Shown here: piece by piece, positions 8,716 to 18,770 of the stretch
How positions within the stretch are numbered: the stretch's first letter is position 1
How the letters are laid out: each line of letters starts with the position of its first letter
Assembly: GCA_964058805.1 (NCBI GenBank)
Contig: CAXKVV010000220.1
Location: forward strand, 1-29,565
Direction of reading: 5' to 3'
Length of the DNA: 29,565 nt
Source of the DNA: Schoenoplectus triqueter
Lineage: Eukaryota > Streptophyta > Magnoliopsida > Poales > Cyperaceae
The notes under the pieces: generated by a model
What the model saw: the letters and a program-made list of their open reading frames with translations, nothing else
What the model was told of the DNA's origin: nothing
Databases searched by the model: none
Translations under genes and position numbers: made by a program

Positions 8716-9841
8716 TATCAATTTGCAAAATAATCTTGTATTTTACAATTTGTCTTATTTGAGTTTTGTGCAGGGATTGAAATACAAATGAATTAATGCA
8801 CAAGAATCAAGACTAATGATGGGATACACAAGTTTAATCAAGAATGCATTAGGCTTAGGTTTAGTTGGACTCAAACTGGGTTGAATTGATCAAGATAAAT
8901 TGAGCTTAAACAACAAATAAAAGTGTTTTTGCCTTGTGAATCGTTATAACGATTCAGTAATCATTATAATGGTTCATTTCAATACTCAAAAATATTCTAA
9001 GGTAGAAAATTCTCAAAGAAATCAGAACGTATTGTTATGTAACGATTCAGTAATCGTTGCAACTGTTTATGAAATGTATAACGATTTAGTAAATCATTAT
9101 AACGTTTCCGCTCAATCGATCCAACAGCTATTCTTTCTAAATCGTTATAATAATTCCCAAACTGTTATAAAGGTTCAGGCCGAAAATAGTTTCTTCAGTT
9201 ATTTCAGAACATCTATTTTAAAAGGATCACCTCTCTCATTGATTGTATAAGATCTATCTAGCAAAATCATTACTCCAGAGAGCTTACTTGTCATATACAA
9301 AGTGAGAGAGATAATTCAAGAGATTGATACACTCAATTAGTTAAATTCTTATTTAACATCAATCTAGTTTCTTTCTATTCTCCCAACTTGATCATTTGTG
9401 ATTTTTTTTTAAACATTTTCTTAAGCTGTATTGCTCACCTTTTTAAGTGTGTTGTCACTCATTTCTTATTTTTGAGTGTGTTGTCACTCTAGTTACCGAT
9501 AGGCTTGACAACCCATTTTTGTATAAGGCACCAAGTTCTATAAATATAAAACTATTTTTAGTGTTTCAGCTCAAGCTCAATTGTTGGAGGTTGAGAGTCC
9601 CGGAGACGTAGGCATTTTTAAGCCGAACTATGTTACATTTTGTGTTCTTATTTGATCTTTTCTTTTCTTTTCTCACATTTCTTTGATTGCTATGTTCTTG
9701 TGAAAATTGAAATGAATTAAATTGTATTCTGATGCCATTACACTTGAACATTAAGGCCCAAATCGGTTTATACATTTTTACCTTAGGTTCTTTACATTTT
9801 GCATTATTTTGACCTTTTAATACCACCCTCCTAGGACTTTC
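8716..9841 (+). mobile_element. Copia-like solo LTR remnant, copy 1
   Basis: Has a core promoter-like TCTATTTTAAAAGGAT near 9211. Downstream comes GGAGACGTAGGC followed by AAGCCGAACTATGTTAC near 9598-9634, a phrase common near the end of plant Ty1/copia LTRs. The same order occurs at 23207-24270: GCAAAATA start region, GTTATAA repeats, TATTTTAA box, then GGGACG...ACCGAACTCAGTTAAC. No internal coding domain and no second LTR flank it, so a solo LTR is likely. Exact ends and lineage are uncertain. Confidence 0.5.
8938..9183 (+). repeat. Repeated GTTATAAC palindromes in the LTR upstream region
   Basis: Begins with a perfect 18-bp palindrome GAATCGTTATAACGATTC (8938-8955), followed by five or six related units (ATCATTATAATGG, AACGATTCAGTAATCGTTG, ATAACGATTTAGT, AAATCATTATAACG, AATCGTTATAATAATTC, CTGTTATAAAGG). 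All lie just upstream of the presumed core promoter, where LTR enhancers usually are. Confidence 0.6.
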
Positions 9842-10080
9842 AAAAAATAATTAAAAAAAATAGTTAGAAGACTCAAAAAATCATGAAATTTAATATCTCA
9901 TAAGATTTTAACATAAAGAAATTATTAAGCAATTTAGATTGACCGTTTAAACTGTCAGTATATGAAATTTCTTGCTGAAACAATAATTATTTTTTACTTT
10001 GCAAATCATCATAATGCATCTATATGTTAAAATATTTTCAAACTAATAATTCTAACCTAAGTAAAAAAATAGTTTGTCAG

Positions 10081-10830
10081 TCGCAAATGTATGACCTATC
10101 GCGTAGTACTAATGTATTGATCCCACAAAACTGAATTAAAATATCGATATTATCAATTACATTAAGCTAAACTATACTATTATGAGGTATAACTAATCTA
10201 AGTAGATTATGAAATAAGAATAATTCTGAATTAATTTAGGGTTTCCTCAAGATTGAGAAAATTAGGGTTTCAATATTGTTATTCACTTGAACATTAATCA
10301 TACTAATTTAATATTTTTATTGCTAATTTATGAGGGTTACCGTCTAATTTATTATAAAGATCCTAGTTAGAGGTTTAACACCGTGCTCTAATTAGAGCGA
10401 ACATCACGATTAAGTTAATTGCTCTTTCTAATTAAATCCCGTTAAGTTGTGGTAATTTTAAACATTCTCAAATCTAATTATTCACTATTAAGTCCATCTA
10501 ATTGATACTTTAAATATTCAAAAAAACTTCAGCTAATCTAGATTTTACGGTTAGCTCCTTCATGAAGTATTAGATACTGTTTTGGGGGTCAAATAACTAT
10601 CAGATTTTGATTAGAAATCTAAATAATTCTCAAAGATATATGTTCAATTCTGTAGTTGTTTGTAGTTTACGAATCTATGCTACTTAGAGTTTTTAATCCT
10701 AAGAGATTACTAATAGAAATTTAAGTAGCTCAATTTATGCACAGTTTATTCAATCACAAAAATAATTCACAAATTAAACAATTAAAACAAACAACGAGTG
10801 CGATTAACACTTATAAGGTTTCCTCCTCAC
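10081..10830 (-). mobile_element. Old LTR-retroelement remnant (minus strand)
   Basis: The minus strand has TTTTGTGGGATCAATACATT, then AGTACTACGCGATAG and CATACATTTGCGACTG. This parallels CTTGTGGTTCGACACCCC, TACTACTTGACTAAGC and TGAGCTTGCGGCTG at about 22399-22452. Another shared phrase is AGCTAACCGTAAAATCTAG (minus strand, near 10550) against TCTAACCGTGAAACCTGAA (22105-22125). Such sequence is found in the LTR or leader of many plant Ty3-type elements. No coding domain survives. Confidence 0.42.
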
Positions 10831-10974
10831 TTAGAAATATAAATAAAATATAGATTCTTGAATTTATGCAATTTAAATCCTAATTTAACTAAATTAAAAA
10901 TTAAAAGTAATATTTTTAAGACTTAACCTAATCTAAAACATAACACTTTTTATCAATTTATCACTATGAAGCAC

Positions 10975-11345
10975 GAAACTCTTTTGTGCTCCTAACTAAA
11001 AATATATATATAATCATCTCTGAATTTTGATTTATTTCTCTTAATAAATTCTTTATATCAAAATTGTATGTAATATAAATTTATCTATTTTTAGAGTTTC
11101 TTAAGTACTTATTTTGGATTTTTTATAGTGGCTTATTTTTATATGTAAAGATTGATTATTTTGTCATTATTTTAGCTTCATTTTAAAAAGTATGACACAA
11201 AAACTTATGAATTTAAAAAAAATAATAATTTTTGTGTATCCCATAAGATTTTGATATAAAGAATTTTTTTAGACACATAAATTAGATAAGTTTTTTAGTT
11301 AAGAACACAAAGGGACTCAGGACTTCTAGGAGCATCCTAATTTTA
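10975..11345. mobile_element. Diverged family B foldback element
   Basis: Left part TCATCTCTGAATTTTGATTT and AATAAATTCTTTATATC, and right part CCCATAAGATTTTGATATAA then TTTTTTAGTTAAGAACAC, mirror each other. They match the inner sequence of other family B copies. Terminal bases are too degenerate to fix exact ends. Confidence 0.5.
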
Positions 11346-11350
11346 CTCTA

Positions 11351-11353
<3 letters not shown>

Positions 11354-11410
<57 letters not shown>
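11354..11410. repeat. (TA)n microsatellite
   Basis: Perfect TA dinucleotide run of about 57 bp, directly abutting the family D foldback element that starts at 11411. Confidence 0.95.
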
Positions 11411-11412
<2 letters not shown>

Positions 11413-11746
11413 CTATGATACTTCGTGAAGTACAAAATCATTGAACATGATTTTCATAATAAAATATATTTAGAAATCATATTTTATATATTTTTTTAAA
11501 ATGCTATTTTTTTGTTTGATATAAAATTTGTTGATCTAATAATTTCTATATCATCCAATACCAGTGGTTTTCTGCCCATCTAAAAAATAAAAAAAGTTTC
11601 AAAATAATGTATAATTTAATCTCCAAAGTTATTTCAATTTAAAAATCATGTTCAATGATTTGGATCAATTTTTTGAAATTTTAAATTTAAGATACAAACA
11701 TGAAATACGAGAGGTTTTGTATTTGATAAAGTATTATAGTCTCACT
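11411..11746. mobile_element. Foldback element, family D copy 1
   Basis: GGCTATGATACTTCGTGAAG at the left mirrors ATAAAGTATTATAGTCTCAC at the right; AATCATGTTCAATGATTTGG inside mirrors CATTGAACATGATTTTC. Non-coding. Shares GTTGATCTAATAATTTCT and GTGGTTTTCTGCCCATCTAA with copy 2, immediately to its right. Confidence 0.68.
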
Positions 11747-11754
11747 ATATTTAT

Positions 11755-12135
11755 AGTGAGGCTATGGAGCTTTGTGAAGTATAAAACCTCTCATTTTTCG
11801 CGTCTGTGTCTCAAATTTAAAAGTTCAAATGGCTGATCCAAACTATTAAACATTATTTCCATATTAAAATATTATTGGAGATCATTTTTTTATTATTTTT
11901 TAGGTGGGTATAAAGTTTATTGATCTAATAATTTTTGCACCATCCAAAACTAGTGATTTTCTGCCCATTTAAGAAATAGCAAAAAAATTTAAAAAATAAA
12001 ATTTTTGATCTAAGATGATATTTTGATATGGAGATCATGTTCAATGATTTGAATCGGTCGTTTGGACTTTAAATCCAAGATACGAACGCGGAGCACGAGA
12101 GATTTTGTACTTCATAAAGCACCATAGTCTCACTC
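11755..12135. mobile_element. Foldback element, family D copy 2
   Basis: AGTGAGGCTATGGAGCTTTG at the left mirrors CATAAAGCACCATAGTCTCA at the right. The middle carries TTGATCTAATAATTTTTGCA and GTGATTTTCTGCCCATTTAA, shared with copy 1. Better preserved than copy 1 and lying in direct tandem with it. Confidence 0.72.
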
Positions 12136-12156
12136 TTTACTATATATATATATAGC

Positions 12157-12568
12157 GAGAGAGATATGTGTTATGGTGTTTTGCAAAGCAAAAAACCCCA
12201 TATTATTTTGGGGTGAGATTTAATATTCCAAGATCTTAAATGATCAATCTAAGTTACTCAATAACCTCTTCATGTCAAAATCTTTTGGGATATTAAATTT
12301 CATGATTTTTTGAGATTTCTAGCTAGTTTTTAAATCATATTTAAAATTAGCCTTGTTTAACATAATGAAATAGTCTATTTTAGGGCTGATTTTAAAAATA
12401 ATTTAGAAAATAGCTAAAAAACTCAAAAAATCATGAAATTTAATATCCCATAATATTTTAATATGAAAAAAATATTGAGTAACTTAGATTGACCATTTAA
12501 GACCTCAAAATATTAAATCTCATCCCAAAACAATATGAGTTTTTTCATTTGCAAAGCACCATAACACA

Positions 12569-12588
<20 letters not shown>
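12157..12588. mobile_element. Intact foldback element, family C copy 2
   Basis: GAGAGATATGTGTTATGGTG at the left mirrors CACCATAACACATCTCTCTC at the right. CAATCTAAGTTACTCAATAA is mirrored by TTGAGTAACTTAGATTG. About 430 bp, palindromic almost throughout, with (TA)n on both sides. It serves as the reference for the split copy at 8451-10024. Confidence 0.75.
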
Positions 12589-12611
<23 letters not shown>

Positions 12612-12612
<1 letters not shown>

Positions 12613-12917
12613 GAAGGTAGTGAGTTTAACTCAAAAATTACATTAAATCATCTCCAAATGTTAATTTATCATGCTCATCCAATTCTTCATATGAAAACCT
12701 TATGTGATATAAAAATTTGGGACGTTTTAAAATTTTCAAGTCATTATTTTCAAAATTTGAAAATTATGTAGAGACATTAAAAAAATTTATGATTATTTTT
12801 AGAGCTAATTTTTAAATATTAAGCATAATGACTTAAAATTTAGTGATGATTTAATATATTTTTTTAGTTAAACTCACGAAAGGTCTATATGAGGTTAAGG
12901 TAACACTATCTTTACTA
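12612..12917. mobile_element. Foldback element, family B copy 2
   Basis: Left GTAGTGAGTTTAACTCAAAA and right AGTTAAACTCACG then AACACTATCTTTACTA form an imperfect inverted repeat. The interior (AAATCATCTCCAAATG, ATTTATCATGCTCATCC) matches other family B members. Flanked on the left by (TA)n. Confidence 0.65.
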
Positions 12918-12959
12918 TGTAGATACATTTACATATATACATACATACATACATATAGA

Positions 12960-13345
12960 GAGAGGTTGACAAATATAAACATATTTGTATTTCGGTCCGA
13001 ACTACACGTGGATCAAATTTTATCATAATATATTTAAAAATTTAATTATCCTTCTCATTAAATTATTCATATAAAAATAATGAGAGACATAAATTTGGGG
13101 TATTTAGATTTTTTTTATTTTTTTAAAATCAATTCTAGAACCAATAAACTATTAAATTTTTGTACACCATTTTAAAATTTCAAAAATAAATACTTAGAGA
13201 AATCTTAACAACCCAAATTTTTGCATCTTTCAATATTTTTATAGAAGAATTTAATGAGAAGGATAAATTCAAATTTTTTACATATTATAATAAAATTTGA
13301 GTTACATGTACTTGGAAAAAATATATAATTTTTCATATTAATCAA
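12960..13345. mobile_element. Family B-related foldback element
   Basis: Left AACTACACGTGGATCAAATT mirrors right AATTTGAGTTACATGTAC. The core TTCTCATTAAATTATTCATA mirrors AGAAGAATTTAATGAGAAGG. The inner plan follows family B but the ends differ, so it is a diverged subfamily. Confidence 0.5.
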
Positions 13346-14640
13346 CTTTTGTACATAGAGAAGTTAAAATATAATGGATTGCACAGATGAACTCATACTA
13401 TGCATTAAAATCTCAAATTTTAAACTAAATATGATTTATTAGAGCCACTCAAAATAATCTTTGTATCAAAATCTCTTAGAAAACTAAGTTTTATATATTT
13501 TTTTAATTTTTTATTACTTTTTAATATGGAGAAAATTTATTAATTTGCGAATTCTTGAGTCGTCAAATAACTACAATTTTCTCCAAACAGGTTGTGCGGG
13601 TTCGGGTCCGAATAAATCAGGATCCATCCGAGCGAAATAGATATGTATGCTTGTGAACAGTTGCCTAGACATGTACGCACGAATTATAGCAAAAGTCATA
13701 AATAAAGCTGAACAATTTTGTATGTAAATTATTCAAACAAAACTGCAACTTCAATTCTTTTAATTAGATTTCGGTCAAAGTATTAAGCAATGCTAAGACT
13801 TGTCAAACAATAATTCAGACTGCAAAACCTACCAAATTTGAAATTTTATCAAAAAGTCTGAATTAATAAGTATTTTATAAAGCTAAAAATTTGTTTGCAT
13901 AACTCTTCGTACTATATTTGTATCATGTAAAAAATAGTATAAGAATAGAAGAATTGAAATTAGTAAATGAGAATAGTGAAAAATAGTGATTTCTTGATTT
14001 GCATGAGGATAGTGAAAAAATCATGTTATTTCGAATGTTAGAAATATTATTTAAATTATATGTTTGGAATAATAATGAAAAGTTGAGAAAACAATAACTA
14101 TTTCATCTCACTCAGAACAACAAAATAATAGTTATTTTTACTGTTCTGGAATAACAGATTTGTGTTTAGATGTATCATTGTTATTTTTATTCCGAGAATA
14201 ATAGCTATCATGCTATTCACTTTGTATCCAAACACACAAGTAATGTTTTGTAGATTGTAATAATTTCTTTCTTACTCCTTGATCAACCGTTGAAGGTACT
14301 ATTTTGGATTAGATTTAGTCTCAAAATAAAAAAAAAAGGCTAATTTAGACTTAATTTCAAACTAAAATTGCACAAGTTTAGGGAACTCTGTAACTTTTGT
14401 TGATATTTCATGAAAAAAAGAAGAGGAATCCAAGAAGAAAATAAGAGAAATACGGAAGTCAGGATCAAGCCGAAGCGTTGATAATAAAAAATAAAGAAAT
14501 TTTGATCCATACTTTACATAAAGTGACTAAGATTATGTGTCAATGTTGTAGAACTTATTCTTAGCTTTCTAATGTATTTTAAATCATCACAATCAGAGTT
14601 CAATGAAAAAGTTATGATCATTTGAGCATTGTCAGCATTC
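13346..14640. other. Intergenic DNA with one possible small MITE
   Basis: Mostly AT-rich, without coding potential. Between about 14059 and 14239, ATGTTTGGAATAATAATG at the left and TTTGTATCCAAACACAC at the right give short inverted ends around repeated AATAGTTATT motifs, as in small MITEs. 14500-14640 has a phrase (TCACAATCAGAGTTCAATG, AAAAGTTATGATC) reminiscent of plant LTRs, not resolved further. Confidence 0.35.
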
Positions 14641-14762
14641 ATCATACAAACATTTCAGACCGAAGGACTTGGTTGCCCATTTTCTTATACATGTTCAGAA
14701 AGAAACGGGATGTGTCAAAATTTGCTTTGATTCTTTCTTGATTTCTTTTTCAATTTTCATGA

Positions 14763-15176
14763 TGTATTTTTGTTATTCTCTCATCCATGAGAGAGTAAAA
14801 ATTATATGTGACATGTCTAATATGTCGTACAAAACGTGTTCGTGTTTATTTATATTTGTCACGTAATTGATACTTGTGTGTAGTACATATAAATAAAAAA
14901 ATTATAAAAAAACTCATTACAATCAGTAAAATATGAAAAATTCAAAAATGAATAATTAAAATCATGAAGTGCTAAATGTGTTTTGTACGTATTACACGTA
15001 CGTGCTCATTTTTTATAAACTAGACGTACATGTTTAATCATGTCAAAATTATTAAAAGATGAACATACGTGTTTAAGACACAAATATGTCTCACGGTCTC
15101 ACACATGAACCACGTATAGACAAAAATATGTCTCACACGTGAATACATCAAATATAAATATTAACAAATGTAACTT
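14763..15176. repeat. Region of repeated ACGTG / ATATGTCTCAC motifs, possible MITE
   Basis: ACACAAATATGTCTCACGG (near 15077) and ACAAAAATATGTCTCACAC (near 15120) are direct repeats. TACGTATTACACGTACGTG, AGACGTACATG and CATACGTGTTTAAGACAC occur nearby, with CGTGTTCGTG and TGTCACGTAATTG at the left. Such TGACACG-type ends occur in some plant MITEs. Boundaries not found. Confidence 0.3.
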
Positions 15177-15379
15177 AAACACATATTCGTACATGTACAT
15201 ACATGTAAACTCACATATCAAACATATTAGTGAATTCACTATCTCTGTGCCCCCGTCAACAACAAATTTTTTTTTAATTATATGTCCATGTCACAAGAAC
15301 GACGCCCAAGAAACGCACAAAACCATGTGGAAAGTTCTAAGACTAAATAAAAGGCTACGGTGAGCTCTGCCGTTCTTTT

Positions 15380-15780
15380 CAGATTTTAGTAATAATAAGT
15401 TTTATTAAATTAATATTATTAAAAATAAGAGTGAGAAATATTAAATTTTAAATATACGAATGGCAGCGCGCCACTGTCAGTGGTGTGTTTCATTATTTTT
15501 AGAAAACGCGCTACTGCCAGTGGCGCGTTTCGTCCAAACCCCGCGAAGTGAGATGGAGAGGCGTTGCGGATTTTGTATATATAAAAAGCAAATGCGCTAC
15601 TGCCAGTGACGTGTTTCATAAAAATAATGAAATGTGCCACTGATAGTGGCGCGTTTCGTAAAAATAATGAAACGCACCACTATCAGTGGCGCGTTGCCAT
15701 TCGTATATTTGAAATTTTACACATCTCACTCTTATTTTTAATAATATTAATTTAATAAAATTTATTATTACTAAAAACTG
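15380..15780. mobile_element. Mutator-like foldback element carrying an array of GC-rich palindromes
   Basis: Ends CAGATTTTAGTAATAATAA (left) and its near mirror TTATTATTACTAAAAACTG (right); arms of 108 bp each (15380-15487 and 15673-15780) are inverted copies. Flanks CGTTCTTTT (15371-15379) and CGTTCTCTT (15781-15789) form a 9-bp target duplication with one mismatch. The related segment at 16561-16886 has no such insertion, which marks it as an insert. 9-bp duplication plus arms of about 100 bp fit Mutator-like MITEs. No real coding sequence: frames here are by-products of the repeated palindrome. Confidence 0.85.
15467..15693. repeat. Five 21-bp GC-rich palindromes on a 40-bp period
   Basis: Copies start at 15467, 15507, 15593, 15633 and 15673. 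Consensus: arm CGCGCCACTG, one free base, arm CAGTGGCGCG. Three of the four gaps are exactly 19 bp and share TTTC(A/G)TAAAAATAATGAAA-like sequence (itself an inverted repeat), giving a 40-bp unit. The gap between copies 2 and 3 is larger (86-bp step) and unique (15528-15592). Most differences between copies are C-to-T or G-to-A, as expected from decay of methylated CpG. Confidence 0.88.
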
Positions 15781-16004
15781 CGTTCTCTTCTGTTCTGAAA
15801 AAAAAGAAAAGAACTTATATACCAGTGTCACATTTCCCATTTTTTAGAAGATAAAAAAATTACAAAATGTCCTACAAAAAAGTTGCTGATGCAATCAAAC
15901 TCATTAAACTACCAAACCAGCGATTACCAAACAACTTAAAAGTAACATAACTGCAACAAATTCCAACCAAACCAATGGTTCCAAAGAGAGATCGGAGGAT
16001 CCTC

Positions 16005-16560
16005 AAGTTCTATAATCCATACCTTCACAGGATTGAACTGTTAACATCTTGTATCTTTTACTAGATTTTACCTTTTTCACTTCATGCTTCCTTCTTCTCG
16101 CGTCTCTCTCCGTTTAGCATCAAATGTCCGAAAACAATATAAAAATGCACCAGTATTTCAAATTCGATACAGTAAAGATTAAATAATTCTTAAAAAATAA
16201 CACAAATGAGTTAGTTTCAGAGACAAAATCCTAATAGAAAGAGTGTATGACTGATACTTATCATTTTTTTATTTTGATTTGTAGTTTGAATCGTTGCTGA
16301 AACGTTAATAATAGATTACTTAAGTTTACTGTTTTGTGGCATGTAATCAATTGTCTTTATCCAATTTTACATGATACTAATTTTAGTCGTCTTAAATTTT
16401 AATTTTCATTAATTATATTTAATTCTTTTGTTGAGGCTCGGTGAAACAGGTACTACACTGAGGGGTTTACTATTTAGGTTCTGGGATATTTTGTCTTGGT
16501 GAACTCCTAAGGTTATGGTTTCATTTAATGAAACGGACTACAACACTCTTATTAAAAAAA
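16005..16560. other. Spacer between duplicated segments, nothing recognised
   Basis: AT-rich sequence without coding frames or inverted repeats that could be traced. It ends in an A-run where copy 2 begins. Confidence 0.4.
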
Positions 16561-16886
16561 TATATGTTTATGTCACCAAGGACGACGTCTAAGAAACATA
16601 CAAAACCATGTGGAAAGTTCTAAGACTAAATAAAAGGCTACGGTGAGCTCTAGAGTTCTTTTCTTTTTTATATCAGTATCACATTTCACATTTGTTTTTA
16701 GAAATAACAAAATTACAAAATGTCCTACAAAAAAGTTGCTAATGTCATCAAACTAATTTAACTACCAAACCAGTGATTACCAAACTTCCTAGAGTAGCAA
16801 TACTGCAACAAATACCAACCAAAACAATGGTTCCAAACCACCGGAAACGCATCTGCCATGACCCTGATAGATCGGAGAATCCTCTA
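16561..16886 (+). repeat. Duplicated segment, copy 2 (uninterrupted)
   Basis: Matches both halves of 15277-16004 in the same order, without the 401 bp element. Key shared phrases are AAACCATGTGGAAAGTTC, TAAAAGGCTACGGTGAGCTC, ATTACAAAATGTCCTACAAA and CCAATGGTTCC. It ends about 390 bp past the AP2 stop codon. Approximates the empty-site version for the element in copy 1. Confidence 0.8.
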
Positions 16887-17278
16887 GTGAAATAATTATG
16901 TCAGGTGTTACATGCATTCATTGGGAGGTTAACATCAAATTCTGTTAAAAAAACAGGGGGAGGAAAAGAAAAACTCAGCAGCAGGTACCCCATATCTAGA
17001 GCATGCTTCTATACAGACATGAGCTACAATCATTTTAGTAACAGCATTGCAATGAGAACTGAAAGAATTTGAATTCACAAAAATAAACTTCAATTCATCA
17101 CGTTTGGTCACAACTTACTTGAAAAAGAACAAGGAAATTTAACTACAGAAATGCCACAAATCTATTTTTTTAATTGGCAAAGGAATTATTGTACACGAAA
17201 TAATTTGATCAGCCTGAAATTGCAAACAATCAGTACAGATGTACCAACCTGAAACTACAAACTATCAGTACCAGTGCA

Positions 17279-18504
17279 TCAGCATGCTTCCGGGCTAAAG
17301 CCGATTTCTCCATTCGCAACATCATACTCCACATTAAATGTTCTCTGCTGGACATTTCCAAAAATGGCCAAGTTGGTTCTTTCTCTATTACTTGCAAATG
17401 CAAGACAGACTTGTGAGATGTTAAACACATAGAATATTCCGTTAGGATCAAGATCTAAAGATACATTGTTTAAAAATTGGACTCCCACAGATGGAATCGT
17501 TACACTGTCGAACCCCGAAAAGTCATAGCAGGTGTCCAATATCGAAATACCAGGCACCATCTTGTACTGCTTCATATGCTTTCTAAAAGTAGATCTGAGA
17601 GCCTTGTAGGCATCAGGTGGCAGGCGGGTAATTACAGTTCCAGAGTCGATTATTGACCCAGCTTTTGGGAAAACCTTTGACTGTATCCGCAGTGATTCAC
17701 CGGCAACACTTAGTCCAGTCATGTTTAAATAATAATACAGCGAATTTCTAAGTGCTGCCGGAATTGGTGTGCGTTGAGTGTTTGGCAAGTAGCCATCCAT
17801 GCCAAACTTTAGGTAGCCTGTGGAACTTGGAGCAGGTAAACAATATGCAAAAACTCTGTGATATTTGTATGAAGTTTGTGACACAAAGGATTCTTTTGCA
17901 GGACCAAGGGCTAGTAACCCTGCTACTTCACCAAAAAGCCCATCATTGTTCTGACCACAACCAAACCGAAAGTTTTCAATCACATCAGGGCTAAGCGTCA
18001 GTGTATCTTCTGCATAGTAACCAACTGTGAATGATCCATCACCGTATCCCACACCATACAAGCAAGTCGATCCTGAGCAACCGTACCTGACATCCTTGCA
18101 AGGAGTTGAGTCACAAGAAACATTGGCGAAGGTTGAGGATTCAGACGGGTCAAAGATTGGCTCATTCTGCTGGTAGCAAAACTGTTGGCACGGCTCGCAT
18201 TGGACCCAAGTGACGTCGCTGCCTGTATCAAAGACAACAGTGAAGGTTTTGCTAGGCGTGCCTATGCCAATTGATACAATGTAATTGGCGACACCGAATG
18301 AGCCACCATATCGAGCTATGATTTTTGATGAGGCCGATGGATCAGAGTTCTTGGGTTGAGTAGAAAGTTCTCTGATGTGACTCTGAATTGAATCAACTCG
18401 AGATTGGTCATGAGAAAGGATTTGTTCAAGGGAAATGCTTTGGGAAGGGGATAATGTAGAGCAGGGACCATGCCGATCAACAACTTTCAGCCCTGGCTTG
18501 GCTT
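17279..18504 (-). CDS. AP2 exon 2: nepenthesin-type aspartyl protease (propeptide and catalytic domain)
   Basis: Gene model: exon 1 (26483..26357) joined to this exon, 1,353 nt, 450 aa. A1-family endopeptidase paralogous to AP1. In 450-aa numbering: KVVDRHGPCSTL propeptide motif (49-60), first catalytic loop FDTGSDVTW with Asp135, nepenthesin insert CEPCQQFCYQQNEPIFDPS and further cysteines to Cys190, flap Tyr196 in GYGDGSFTVGYY, second catalytic loop IIDSGTVITRLPP with Asp329, then IFGNVQQRTFNV and the end IGFSPEAC. No stop or frameshift interrupts the reading from 18504 to the TGA at 17281-17279. The acceptor TTGCAG is at 18510-18505. The frame continues upstream to a TGA at 18601-18599 without any ATG, so the start codon must lie in another exon. 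A TTG at 18061 is inside the conserved insert and is not a start. Predicted to be secreted and active. Confidence 0.92.
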
Positions 18505-18770
18505 CTGCAAATATTGCACATGAACTTATTAGGAAGAGACATAATATGATTAATGTTGTAGTTCTCTCACCTTTATAATAATCATCATGATCAACTAATC
18601 AACAAATTCAATCTATTACTGCTGCTACCAAGTAATTATATTTTTTTTTACTGGTTTGGAACCATTATGCATGTACTGGTCTGGTCTAATACCCGAAAAC
18701 CAGAAATAATATTGGATTACCAAGATATAAAGACATATCTTTGTTTCCCACTTTAATAACTACTTGACTA

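Larger units (their letters stand above)
8451..10024. mobile_element. Family C foldback element split by an inserted LTR
   Basis: The left arm (about 8451-8660: ATGGTGCTTTACAAAGTAAAAAA, then CAATCTAAGTTGCTCAATAA) and the right arm (about 9842-10024: TAAGCAATTTAGATTG, then TTTTTTACTTTGCAAATC) are mirror images. Together they reproduce the intact copy at 12157-12588. The central ATGTTAAACAAGACTATTT also matches that copy. The arms are separated by about 1.15 kb of unrelated sequence with LTR features. The simplest reading is that an LTR element inserted into a family C MITE. Confidence 0.65.
15277..16004 (+). repeat. Duplicated segment, copy 1 (interrupted by the palindrome-array element)
   Basis: Left part (AAACCATGTGGAAAGTTC, TAAAAGGCTACGGTGAGCTC) and right part (ATTACAAAATGTCCTACAAA, CCAAACCAGCGATTACC, ACCAATGGTTCC, GATCGGAGGATCCTC) are almost the same as 16561-16886. 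Here 401 bp are inserted between the two parts, and about 28 bp before GATCGGAG are missing relative to copy 2. Function unknown; no long open frame. Confidence 0.8.

Noticed and set aside
8936..9250. 104-codon plus-strand open frame
   Set aside because: It lies across the GTTATAAC repeats of an LTR upstream region; composition follows the repeat, not a protein family.
11354..11410. Origin or regulatory function for the (TA)n run
   Set aside because: Nothing beyond a simple repeat beside a MITE is visible.
15467..15693. CRISPR-like array (short palindromic repeats with regular spacing)
   Set aside because: Spacers are near-identical, the setting is a plant MITE with inverted arms and target duplication, and no cas genes exist.
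15419..15840. Two overlapping minus-strand open frames of 73-74 codons
   Set aside because: They are translations of the repeated palindrome and flanking inverted arms, with no independent support.
17279..18061. AP2 as a 260-aa protein starting at TTG 18061
   Set aside because: The start would fall inside the conserved cysteine-rich insert and drop the first catalytic Asp; the frame is open upstream to the acceptor at 18504.
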